Of a stretch of DNA of 64,000 bases, positions 1-6,500 are shown in pieces. Origin of the DNA: Phytomonospora endophytica (GTDB taxonomy: Bacteria; Actinomycetota; Actinomycetes; Mycobacteriales; Micromonosporaceae); contig NZ_JACHGT010000006.1 in NCBI RefSeq assembly GCF_014202425.1, forward strand, positions 186,001 through 250,000, in the 5' to 3' direction. A program made the translations under genes and the position numbers. The notes beneath the pieces are model-generated. The model was not told where the DNA came from, did no database searches, and worked only from the letters and a program-made list of their open reading frames with translations. The number at the start of each line of letters is the position of its first letter. Positions within the stretch are counted from its first letter, which is position 1.

Positions 1-361
1 CACGCCGGGACGCGAGGAACCACGCGGTGGCGACCGCGCCGGCCGCGACCGCCGACGCCGCCACGGCCGCCGTCGTCCCGGCGAGTCCGGCGCGGTCGAG
101 GGCGATGTCGGCGCCGAGCCACACGAACGCGCCGGCGAGGCCCAGCGGGCCCAGGAGCCGGTCGCCGCGCACCGCCCACACGAACGCGCACAGCGCCAGC
201 GTGATGAGCATCAGGCGGGCGTCGCGCGCCCAGTAGTCGTTGTTCTCCGCGATCCGGGTGGGCTCGGTCGCCGGTTGCACCACGGCGATGCCCACGCCCC
301 ACCCGACCGCCGCCACGGCGGCCATCGTCGACGACATCCACCACCGCAAGCGGGAAACCAT
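1..361 (-). CDS. Hypothetical membrane protein, partial
   Basis: The reverse strand reads open from an ATG at 361 to the left edge, so the C-terminus is missing. The 120 visible residues start MVSRLRWWMSS and contain about four hydrophobic stretches (near residues 10-27, 48-63, 70-84 and 90-112) separated by short basic or acidic loops, as in a small multi-pass membrane protein. No family motif is recognisable. A TAGGTT hexamer 12 bases upstream of the ATG could be a -10 box, giving a very short leader. It is divergent from the terC transcription unit. The gene call rests on codon bias and hydrophobic pattern; the function is unknown. Confidence 0.6.
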   Translation of the reverse strand, partial: MVSRLRWWMSSTMAAVAAVGWGVGIAVVQPATEPTRIAENNDYWARDARLMLITLALCAFVWAVRGDRLLGPLGLAGAFVWLGADIALDRAGLAGTTAAVAASAVAAGAVATAWFLASRR

Positions 362-432
362 GGTGTGACGGTAACCTACATAGGGGTGAACGGGAAGACT
401 CGTGGCTTCCCATCTCGAAGATCACGCCTATA

Positions 433-556
433 CACTGAGGGCGCGAGGGGAGTATTTCCTCGGGTCTTGCCGGTCAGTACGGACATCCATATGTCCTCGG
501 GAGACCGCCCGCGAAGGGTGAAAGAGACCTCGAACGACGACGTTCGTGGAGGTCTC
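433..556 (+). promoter_or_regulatory. yybP-ykoY (Mn2+) riboswitch with RBS-sequestering hairpin
   Basis: The leader of the TerC-like gene carries the hallmarks of the yybP-ykoY aptamer: the GGGGAGTA loop at 447-454, a central variable hairpin, a GACC-rich segment at 502-510 and the closing GCGAAGGGTGAAAGAGACCT segment ending at 530. GAGG at 437-440 can pair with CCTC at 528-531 as P1. The same 3' strand (GAGACCTC 524-531) is also perfectly complementary to GAGGTCTC at 549-556, which contains the GGAGG ribosome site; GAACG/CGTTC extends that stem. Binding of Mn2+ should favour P1 and free the ribosome site. The aptamer is recognised by motif; the switching model is inferred. Confidence 0.85.
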
Positions 557-560
557 GCCC

Positions 561-1607
561 ATGTCGGCATCCCTTTTGTCCGCCGAAGCGCTGCCATCGT
601 CCATCGGGTCCCCTTTGCTGTGGACTGTCAGCATCGCCATTCTTGTCGCGTTGCTGGCCGTCGACTTCGTGGTCACCCGCAAGCCGCACGAGGTCTCGAT
701 GCGGGAGGCGATCGGCTGGTCGGCGTTCTACCTCACCCTGCCGCTGCTGTTCGGGCTGTGGCTGTGGCCCGCCTACGGCGGCGGGCAGTCGATGGAGTTC
801 CTGACGGGCTTCGTCGTCGAGAAGTCCCTGTCGGTCGACAACCTCTTCGTGTTCATGCTCATCCTGGGCGCATTCGCGGTGCCGGCCGCCGTCCAGCAGC
901 GCGTCCTGCTGTTCGGCATCGTCGGCGCGCTGGCGCTGCGGGGCGTGTTCATCGCGCTCGGCGCCGCCATGCTCAAGGCGGGCACGTGGGCGTTCCTCGT
1001 GTTCGGCGCCATCCTGCTCGTCACCGCCGTCAAGATCCTCCGCGAGGCCGTCAGCGGTGACGAGGGCAAACGCGACGTCCGCGACATGCGCTCGGTGCGG
1101 CTGCTGCGCAAGATCATGCCCGTCACCGACGAGTACCGCGGCACGCGCATGTTCACCCGCGAGAACGGCCGGCGCGCGCTCACCCCGCTCGCCGTCGTCG
1201 TGTTCGCCGTGTTCGCCACCGACATCGTCTTCGCCGTCGACTCGGTGCCGGCCGTCTACGGCATCACCGCCGACCCGTACCTGGTGTTCATGACCAACGC
1301 GTTCGCGCTGCTCGGACTGCGCGCGCTGTACTTCGTGCTGGACTCGGCGCTGACGAAACTGCGGCACCTCAACCACGGGCTCGCCGTGATCCTCGCCTTC
1401 ATCGGCGTGAAACTCGTCCTGCACTGGGCCCACGGCGTCTGGCCCGCCGTACCGGGCATCCCGACGCCGATCTCCCTCGCGGTCATCGTCGTCGTCCTCG
1501 CGACCGTCACCGTGACGAGCCTGCGCGCGAACGCCCGCGCGCGAGACGCCTCCGGCTCCGCCGAGCCGAAGGCCGAGGCGGTGGCCGAAGGGAGGCCACC
1601 GTGCTGA
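561..1607 (+). CDS. TerC/Alx family integral membrane protein (metal ion exporter)
   Basis: The protein has 348 residues and the TerC-family layout of several hydrophobic helices with conserved acidic residues, including an EKSLSVDNLFVFMLILG segment and a second TDIVFAVDSVPAVYGI segment. The family (Alx, MeeF/YkoY, TerC) is associated with Mn2+ efflux or with loading exported metalloproteins. An upstream in-frame GTG at 546 lies inside the riboswitch hairpin; the ATG at 561, 8 bases after GGAGG, is preferred. The riboswitch directly upstream supports a role in manganese homeostasis. The last codons overlap a tiny downstream membrane peptide. Family assignment is strong; the transported ion is inferred from the leader. 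Confidence 0.9.
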   Translation: MSASLLSAEALPSSIGSPLLWTVSIAILVALLAVDFVVTRKPHEVSMREAIGWSAFYLTLPLLFGLWLWPAYGGGQSMEFLTGFVVEKSLSVDNLFVFMLILGAFAVPAAVQQRVLLFGIVGALALRGVFIALGAAMLKAGTWAFLVFGAILLVTAVKILREAVSGDEGKRDVRDMRSVRLLRKIMPVTDEYRGTRMFTRENGRRALTPLAVVVFAVFATDIVFAVDSVPAVYGITADPYLVFMTNAFALLGLRALYFVLDSALTKLRHLNHGLAVILAFIGVKLVLHWAHGVWPAVPGIPTPISLAVIVVVLATVTVTSLRANARARDASGSAEPKAEAVAEGRPPC

Positions 1608-1696
1608 GGGTGCTGCTGGAGTTCGCGGTGTGGGTGCTGGTCGTGGTCGCCCTGGCGGTGACCTGCGTGTCACTGCTGCCGCCTGGACGACGCTGA
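1601..1696 (+). CDS. Putative 31-residue single-span membrane peptide
   Basis: A GTG at 1601 opens a frame that overlaps the last seven bases of the TerC gene and reads VLRVLLEFAVWVLVVVALAV then a short basic tail ending PPGRR. A good ribosome site (GGGAGG, 1589-1594) precedes it, and a perfect terminator hairpin follows immediately, so it would be the last gene of the terC unit. The hydrophobic segment spans nearly the whole peptide. It could be a regulatory or stabilising subunit of the TerC protein, but that is speculation from position alone. Confidence 0.45.
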   Translation: MLRVLLEFAVWVLVVVALAVTCVSLLPPGRR

Positions 1697-1700
1697 CCGC

Positions 1701-1734
1701 CACGTCGCGGCCCGGACACCCGGGCCGCGACGTG
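1701..1734 (+). terminator. Rho-independent-type terminator of the terC unit
   Basis: A perfect 15-bp stem (1701-1715 with 1720-1734) closes a four-base loop directly after the small membrane peptide. There is no long U tract, as is common in high-GC actinomycetes. Confidence 0.75.
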
Positions 1735-1912
1735 CGAGCACGTGTGATCGTCGACCCCGCCGACCCGCTCGGTACGCATCGCGCAGGACCGTCGGCCCTG
1801 CTCACACCCTTCGAACAGAACCCGCCGAAAAAAGTTCGGTGAAGCTGTCGGATCGGCGCCGCCCCGTTCGTAGTGGGGGTGAAACTCGGATCGACAAGGA
1901 GCACACACCGAG

Positions 1913-2491
1913 ATGACAGCCACGTACACCTTCGACGTCTTCACCTCTCTCGACGGCTTCGGCTCGCACCAGGGCGACTGGGGCGGTTACTGGGGCAAGC
2001 AGGGCCCCGAACTCCTCGCACACCGCGAGGCGCTGCTCGCACCCGAGCAGCGCATGGTCTTCGGCGCCACGACCTTCCGGGAGAACATGGAGATCTTCGC
2101 CGAGATCGACGCCGCCGGCGTCACCCCCGACCCATGGGTCACCCGGATGCGGAACCTCCCCGCGACCGTCGTGTCTTCCACGCTCAGCGGTCCCCTCGCG
2201 TGGGCCGACGCGACCGTCGTCAGCGGCGACGCCGTCGACGTCGTGGCCCGGCTCAAGGAGCGGTCGGACGTGCCGCTGCGTTCGCAGGCGAGCCTGTCGC
2301 TCAACCGCGCGCTGGCCGCGGCGGGCCTGGTCGACCGCATCGAGGTGACGGTCTTCCCGGTGATCACCGGGAAGACCGGGCTCGCCCCGGTCTTCGCGGG
2401 CTGGGAGGACTTCGACCTGGACTTGATCGAGACCCGCACCTTCGACGGCCGCACGCACGTGCACACGTACCGTCCGACGCGTCACGCCTGA
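1913..2491 (+). CDS. Dihydrofolate reductase-fold (RibD C-terminal type) protein
   Basis: The 192-residue protein begins TYTFDVFTSLDGFGSHQGDW, the opening strand and loop of the RibD-C/DHFR-like reductase family, and continues with the R-M-V-F-G-A-T-T-F segment and a late G-S-Q/L-N-R-A-L segment before VTVFPVITGKT. These small stand-alone proteins probably bind NADPH but their substrates are mostly unknown. The ATG at 1913 follows AAGGAG with rather long spacing. It stands alone between two terminators. A second paralogue of the same fold lies at 19711-20283. Confidence 0.8.
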   Translation: MTATYTFDVFTSLDGFGSHQGDWGGYWGKQGPELLAHREALLAPEQRMVFGATTFRENMEIFAEIDAAGVTPDPWVTRMRNLPATVVSSTLSGPLAWADATVVSGDAVDVVARLKERSDVPLRSQASLSLNRALAAAGLVDRIEVTVFPVITGKTGLAPVFAGWEDFDLDLIETRTFDGRTHVHTYRPTRHA

Positions 2492-2497
2492 GACGCC

Positions 2498-2525
2498 AAA
2501 GGCCCCTTCCCCGGAAGGGGCCTTT
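2498..2525 (+). terminator. Terminator after the DHFR-fold gene
   Basis: AAAGGCCCCTTCC (2498-2510) pairs with GGAAGGGGCCTTT (2513-2525) just after the stop codon. The inner pairs must open to form a loop. Confidence 0.75.
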
Positions 2526-2538
2526 CCGTGGGCCCGCG

Positions 2539-2713
2539 ACGCTGGTCGTCTCGTGCTGTTTCGCCAACGTCACCTACGAGGACGGCCGCCTCAAACCGAT
2601 CTGCAAGATCGACAACACCGTCGACGCCTGGTCGCAGCTCCCCGGCGTCCTCGTCCGCACGCCGGTCTCCGCCCGTTCGATGCACGTACGAGCCACCGGC
2701 GGCGGAACGCGAA
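2539..2713 (+). pseudogene. Coding-like remnant without a start codon
   Basis: Between the DHFR-fold terminator and the tRNA remnant, one frame reads TLVVSCCFANVTYEDGRLKP and continues through KIDNTVDAWSQLPGVLVRTP with codon choice like a real gene, but there is no start codon or ribosome site and the frame runs on into the tRNA-derived repeat. It looks like the internal part of a lost gene. I do not recognise the family, and chance cannot be excluded. Confidence 0.25.
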
Positions 2714-2746
2714 GAGGCCCCACCCCGAAAATCGGGGCGGGACCTC
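2714..2746 (-). terminator. Original terminator of the tRNA-Ser gene, now stranded
   Basis: An imperfect hairpin (GAGG...CCCCGA / TCGGGG...CCTC) lies next to the tRNA 3'-end copy. Read on the reverse strand it follows the CCA end, so it is most simply the chromosomal tRNA terminator separated from its gene when the element inserted. Confidence 0.55.
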
Positions 2747-2748
2747 TC

Positions 2749-2808
2749 AGCTGGCGGAGGATACGAGATTCGAACTCGTGAGGGCGTGAACCCAACCCGC
2801 TTTCCAAG
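2749..2808 (-). repeat. attachment-site repeat: 3' fragment of tRNA-Ser (left end)
   Basis: These 60 bases are identical to 6158-6217. On the reverse strand they hold the tRNA-Ser 3' half from the anticodon loop (GGA) through the variable arm, T arm, acceptor 3' strand and CCA, but the 5' half of the tRNA is absent. A tRNA 3' half duplicated at both ends is the standard trace of tyrosine-recombinase integration into a tRNA gene. Confidence 0.9.
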
Positions 2809-2903
2809 TCCGTTGATCGCTGTTCGGGCAAGATCAGCGGGGTTCTGACCTGGGGTGGGGGCTGGCGGGCGGACGTCGGCGGACGGGGTTGGACGGGGGC
2901 GAA

Positions 2904-2923
2904 TGAGACCCTTTTTGAGACCC
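2904..2923 (+). repeat. Paired TGAGACCC words near the left end of the element
   Basis: TGAGACCC occurs at 2904 and 2916, 12 bases apart. The same word pair with the same 12-base offset occurs at 6094 and 6106 beside the right end. Short direct repeats flanking both core sites resemble integrase or excisionase arm-type binding sites; that role is inferred. Confidence 0.5.
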
Positions 2924-2987
2924 TGGGGTGCCGTCGTGCGCGGCTGTTTCAGCCGCTCAGAGCGCGTGCTGTGCCAACCTGTACGGC

Positions 2988-3812
2988 GTGACCCGTATCG
3001 AAGTTCCCACGGCGATTGTGGACGCGGCACGGCGGCGCTGGCCCGACCGGGCGGACGCATGGGCGCATGCCGTGCGTGTCGAGTTCCCGGCGTTGCTCTG
3101 GCAGTACGGAGCACGGCCAGTGACCGTGCACGCTGGGCGGTACGCGTACGTGGCAGAGGTACGGGCGCGAGGAGGAGCGCGGCTCATCTTCCGTGCGAGC
3201 CCTGACCCTGCCGGGGAAGATCAGGCGAGCGTGGCGGTTGTGCTGGCGAAGCTTGGCGTCTCCCCTGCCGTGCACGAAGTGCAGGTAACCGAGACCGGAT
3301 GCTGGACCGTGATGGACCGGGTTGAGCCGGGCACACCGCTCGGAAACACTGGTGCTTCGGCACTGTCGGCCGCAGAGCTTGGCGCCATCCTCCGGCCGCT
3401 TGCGGGCAAGCCAGCGCCTCTGCCTAACCTGCCCTACATCGGCGACTGGCTCCGCTCGCGGCTAGAGGATGATCATCTGGCCGATCTTGCGCCAGGTCGT
3501 GCCGTTGCGCCACGCGGGGAGCGTGATGCTGCGCTGATGATCCTCAACGAACTGGCGAGCACTGGTGAGCGCGGCCTGTGCCATGGAGACACCTCGCCGG
3601 GGAACATCCTCAAGGCCGCTGATCGCAAGCACTGTCTGATCGATCCGAGGGGCATGTGCGGGGAAATCAACTATGATGTCGCAGTACTGGGACTAAAGGC
3701 AGCCCGGGCCATCACTAGACCCAGCCGCTCCGGCGCTATAGCGCTTGCTGCCGACGTGGACGTCGCAAGGACAATGCAGTGGGAACTAGTTGCAATGGCT
3801 GCACGAGTGTAG
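2988..3812 (+). CDS. Aminoglycoside-phosphotransferase-like small-molecule kinase
   Basis: From the GTG at 2988 the protein has 274 residues, the length expected for the APH family. The catalytic loop is visible as CHGDTSPGNIL (H199, D201, N206) and the metal-binding motif as IDPRG (D219), the layout seen in streptomycin/hydroxyurea-type phosphotransferases. The upstream in-frame ATG at 2928 would add a Cys/Ala-rich segment with no family counterpart, so GTG is preferred. The N-terminal lobe is poorly defined. It is cargo of the tRNA-Ser element, just upstream of the HEPN gene. Either a resistance kinase or a metabolite kinase is possible. Confidence 0.75.
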   Translation: MTRIEVPTAIVDAARRRWPDRADAWAHAVRVEFPALLWQYGARPVTVHAGRYAYVAEVRARGGARLIFRASPDPAGEDQASVAVVLAKLGVSPAVHEVQVTETGCWTVMDRVEPGTPLGNTGASALSAAELGAILRPLAGKPAPLPNLPYIGDWLRSRLEDDHLADLAPGRAVAPRGERDAALMILNELASTGERGLCHGDTSPGNILKAADRKHCLIDPRGMCGEINYDVAVLGLKAARAITRPSRSGAIALAADVDVARTMQWELVAMAARV

Positions 3813-3917
3813 ACCTCAGGTTGCCCCAAAGGTCAGTCTTGCGGGCAAGATCGCAGCCATGGCAACCAGAGAGCATAGGATCCTGACCCAAGGAATCTAG
3901 GGATTGGGAACTTTGCA

Positions 3918-5279
3918 ATGACTTCCGACTCGACATCTGAGGTAGTATTCCGCGATAGTCGTGACAAAATAGTCGAACGGGCAAAGGCGGCTGGCGTCCC
4001 CTACAAGGCTCGAAGTTACCGAGATCCTCATAACACTTCGCGCGTTCGTCAGATGCTTGAGATATCCATCCCCAGCGGTCGAGAACAAGCTGCAATTTTC
4101 GTTAGTGAGCGGGCCGCAGATCTCCTTGCGGAAGCCAACTTCGAAGACTGGGTCGCATTGGGGGATTACAACGCCGTCCTCGATAAGAAAATGAATGTTA
4201 TCGAGGCAATGATTAGTGGTCCGGCAGTGTTCTTGAAGCGAGCTATCGAAAGGTTGGCACTGCGCCAGACTAAAGTCGCAACTGCGGATGAAGAATACGC
4301 ATCTTCGGTAGTTGAGATTCTGGAGGGGGAGACCAGCGGTAGTGTGCCCGATTGGTCCTTGCCGGTGACCGTCGCGTCCAACACTCTAACTGTTACGATT
4401 TCGCCTGCCACCATCAGAATGTGCATTGACGTATTCTGGAGGCCGGATTCCGCTGGCCCCCGAGATCGCCGCGGGGTAAGTCTAAAAATAGCAGGTGTGT
4501 CAACCAGCAGGCATGACGAAGCTCTAGAGATACTGGAGCAGTACTCTCGGTCGATCTTTTTTGAGATAGATCTTCTGGCGGGTCTAACTCTAATTCTCTC
4601 TCGGCGTCCGGCTAGGGATGCGCATGGTATTGAGTTCGGGATGCAACCTGAGGGTGTACTGAAGCTCGGGCAAGTAACCAACAAGTACGCGAGCGAGGCG
4701 GTAACGCTCTACTCGTACGGCAGATCTGCCCAGGGAATGCCGCTGCTCGAGTTCCTTGCGTACTACCAGGCAATTGAGTTCTTTTTCCCATCCTTTGTCA
4801 ATGCCGATATCCACAAGCGTGTCAGAATCAAGCTCCGTGACCCACGCTTCGACGTTGAGAGTGACTCCGACATTCAGAAGGTGGTGGCCGCGGCGAGTGG
4901 GGCGAGTCAGGGGGGCCAGCCCAAGGAGCGGGAGCAGCTGCGGATAGCCCTTGAAGCTTGCCTCGAAGACGCGGAAATCAAGGACTTTATAACTAACATC
5001 CTTGATTCCAAAGACTTCTTTTCGGCGAAATGCAACATTCGCGGAACTCAGGCGTTGCGATTTGAGGAAAAAGGTTCTGGGTCATTCGTTCGTCAAGTTG
5101 CGGATCGCATCTATGCGATTCGCTGTAGAATCGTTCATTCAAAGGAGAGTCCTGACAATGACACTCAGCCAGCTCTGCTTCCATATGGATCCGAAGCGCA
5201 GGAACTAGTCAGAGATATCGCACTGGCGCGATTCGTGGCACAGAAAGTAATAATTGCTGGGAGTAGGGGGCGGCTATAG
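3918..5279 (+). CDS. HEPN-domain protein, candidate anti-phage or RNase effector
   Basis: The 453-residue protein has a C-terminal region typical of HEPN (ApeA-like) proteins: a YYQAIEFFFPSF helix, then DRIYAIRCRIVHSKES with the Rx4H signature (R402, H407). HEPN Rx4H motifs usually form metal-independent RNase active sites, often in toxins and abortive-infection proteins. The N-terminal 200 residues are not recognisable and may be a sensor domain. Base composition is clearly lower in GC (about 50-57% in lines I counted) and codons such as AAA, ATA and GTA are frequent, unlike the neighbours, so it is recently acquired. It sits in a tRNA-integrated element. RNase activity and defence function are inferred. 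Confidence 0.7.
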   Translation: MTSDSTSEVVFRDSRDKIVERAKAAGVPYKARSYRDPHNTSRVRQMLEISIPSGREQAAIFVSERAADLLAEANFEDWVALGDYNAVLDKKMNVIEAMISGPAVFLKRAIERLALRQTKVATADEEYASSVVEILEGETSGSVPDWSLPVTVASNTLTVTISPATIRMCIDVFWRPDSAGPRDRRGVSLKIAGVSTSRHDEALEILEQYSRSIFFEIDLLAGLTLILSRRPARDAHGIEFGMQPEGVLKLGQVTNKYASEAVTLYSYGRSAQGMPLLEFLAYYQAIEFFFPSFVNADIHKRVRIKLRDPRFDVESDSDIQKVVAAASGASQGGQPKEREQLRIALEACLEDAEIKDFITNILDSKDFFSAKCNIRGTQALRFEEKGSGSFVRQVADRIYAIRCRIVHSKESPDNDTQPALLPYGSEAQELVRDIALARFVAQKVIIAGSRGRL

Positions 5280-5285
5280 ATCGTA

Positions 5286-5868
5286 CTAGGAACGCAACAG
5301 TCGGATTTGCTGGATACGAGCCAGCTCTCTCGCGCTCTTAATAGAGCTGATGTCTTTGCTTGCGCGAGCCGCTGAGTTGATATCTTGATCGCACCCATCT
5401 AGGTCGCCGAGAATAAGTCGGGCATGCGCGCGCCGGGTGAGACAGCCGACTCGGCCTCGTTCCCGACTTGAGGCGTAGCTTTCGTTGGTCGCCGTGAGAA
5501 TATCGACGGCTCGCGTGTATTGCCCAGCGACGAGCCATGTCCGGCCAATTACAGCCAATACATGCCCGGGATCCGCGAGCATCTGTGTTGCCCACGGGGG
5601 CAGGTCACCGATCCCAGCGTGGCTGTACAAGTCCTCCGCCTGGTGCGCATGGGCCGTGGCGAACCGAGTACGGCCGGCGCGAGCCCAACAACGTCCGGCA
5701 ACTGCGTGAAGGTTGGCGACCTCGACGGCGGCGACACCGTTGGCTTCGCTGAGTGTGCGTTCCAGGAGTCCCGCAGCTTCGGCATGGCCGCCCTGGTCGC
5801 CAAGCGCTGAAGCGCGGTTGAGTCGGATGTGCGCGCACAGTGTCGGGTCGCCGCCCTCGTCGACCGGG
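5286..5868 (-). pseudogene. C-terminal fragment of a TPR-type regulator
   Basis: The reverse strand encodes about 190 residues of helical repeat sequence (LCAHIRLNRASALGDQGGHA..., VANLHAVAGRCWARAGRTRF..., PGHVLAVIGRTWLVAGQYTR..., RRAHARLILGDLDGCDQDIN) that match the TPR-rich C-terminus of actinomycete helix-turn-helix regulators. The N-terminal DNA-binding half is absent: upstream of about 5870 the sequence switches to the opposite-strand integrase fragment. Frames extend to 5966 only as a shadow of that fragment. Confidence 0.65.
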
Positions 5869-6096
5869 GCTGCACGTGCGCGCCACACTGCCGCGACCGT
5901 GCTCCTCATCCTCGGAGTGGCGGAGCGGACCGTCATGGACAGCATGGGGTGGTCCACGACGGCCATGGCGAAGCGCTACCAACACGTCATCGACCCCATC
6001 CGCACCGACGTCGCCGAGCGCGTTGACGGGCTGATCTGGGGCGGCGGCGAGGACCAGGCCGACACGCCGAAACAGCCCCCGGGCGAGGGCAATTGA
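5869..6096 (+). pseudogene. C-terminal fragment of a tyrosine recombinase (integrase)
   Basis: The frame reads RHTAATVLLILGVAERTVMD then GWSTTAMAKRYQHVIDPIRT and ends 6096. This contains the RHT(A)AT box (catalytic Arg and His), the GWS segment and the RYQH tail with the catalytic tyrosine of actinomycete phage-type integrases. About the first 300 residues are missing. It ends close to the right att repeat, the usual position of int. The protein is truncated and should not recombine. Confidence 0.85.
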
Positions 6097-6113
6097 GACC
6101 CTAACTGAGACCC
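6094..6113 (+). repeat. Paired TGAGACCC words near the right end of the element
   Basis: TGAGACCC occurs at 6094, overlapping the integrase stop codon, and again at 6106. The 12-base offset is the same as in the left pair at 2904/2916. Confidence 0.5.
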
Positions 6114-6120
6114 AACACCA

Positions 6121-6156
6121 AGAGCCCCGACCCGCCTTGCGGCTGGTCGGGGCTCT
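6121..6156 (-). terminator. Terminator downstream of tRNA-Ser
   Basis: AGAGCCCCGACC (6121-6132) pairs perfectly with GGTCGGGGCTCT (6145-6156). On the reverse strand it follows the tRNA CCA end and is followed by a T-rich TTGGTGTT. It came in with the element and replaces the original hairpin stranded at 2714-2746; it may also end the integrase fragment on the other strand. Confidence 0.7.
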
Positions 6157-6157
6157 G

Positions 6158-6217
6158 AGCTGGCGGAGGATACGAGATTCGAACTCGTGAGGGCGTGAAC
6201 CCAACCCGCTTTCCAAG
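6158..6217 (-). repeat. attachment-site repeat inside tRNA-Ser (right end)
   Basis: Identical over 60 bases to 2749-2808. Here the repeat forms the 3' two-thirds of a complete tRNA gene, so insertion restored the tRNA. Confidence 0.9.
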
Positions 6218-6248
6218 CGAGCGCCATAGGCCTCTAGGCGAATCCTCC
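6161..6248 (-). tRNA. tRNA-Ser(GGA)
   Basis: The 88-nt reverse-strand gene folds as a class II tRNA: acceptor GGAGGAT/ATCCTCC, D arm, anticodon stem CTCGC/GCGGG with loop TTGGAAA (anticodon GGA), long variable arm, T arm with GTTCGAAT, discriminator G and encoded CCA. It reads Ser UCC/UCU codons. Its 3' half is the integration site of the element to the left. Confidence 0.95.
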
Positions 6249-6380
6249 GTGGAGGAGGATACATGAGCGCCCGGCCCGCCCCGAAGGCAGTTACGCCCCG
6301 CCGCCGACGCCATGACCCACCCCACACCCCGAGTCCCCCGACACGCTACGAACCCCCCGACCGGGTGCGGTACGCTGGGC

Positions 6381-6471
6381 GGCGCCCCTCGTGCGGCGTC
6401 ATCTTGTGAACCTCCCCAGGGCCGGAAGGCAGCAAGGATAAACAAGCTCTGTCGGGTGCGCGAGGGGCCCT
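6381..6471 (+). ncRNA. ffs: Signal recognition particle RNA, small bacterial type
   Basis: The conserved SRP core is present: GTGAACCTCCCCAGG, then CCGGAAGGCAGCAAGGA (GGAA tetraloop helix) and the 3' strand GGGTGCGCGAGGGGCCC, which pairs with CGCCCCTCGTGC at the 5' end to form the long stem. A TACGCT -10-like hexamer at 6371-6376 lies just upstream. It lies between tRNA-Ser and dnaX, a common actinobacterial order. Ends are estimated to within a few bases. Confidence 0.92.
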
Positions 6472-6500
6472 TCGTTTCCTCATCGTCGAAGGAGACCCAC

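Larger units (their letters stand above)
2749..6217. mobile_element. Integrative element (decayed) in tRNA-Ser(GGA)
   Basis: The element is bounded by 60-bp direct repeats of the tRNA-Ser 3' half. Between them lie an APH-like kinase, a low-GC HEPN protein, the C-terminal part of a TPR protein on the reverse strand and the C-terminal part of a tyrosine recombinase ending about 60 bases from the right repeat. No replication or transfer genes remain, so it is immobile unless complemented. The pattern fits an actinomycete integrative element that lost its centre by deletion but kept its cargo and both att sites. Confidence 0.88.

Noticed and set aside
6312-6500. Upstream extension of dnaX from 6312
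   Set aside because: This segment encodes the SRP RNA and the dnaX ribosome site; the family N-terminus begins at 6501.
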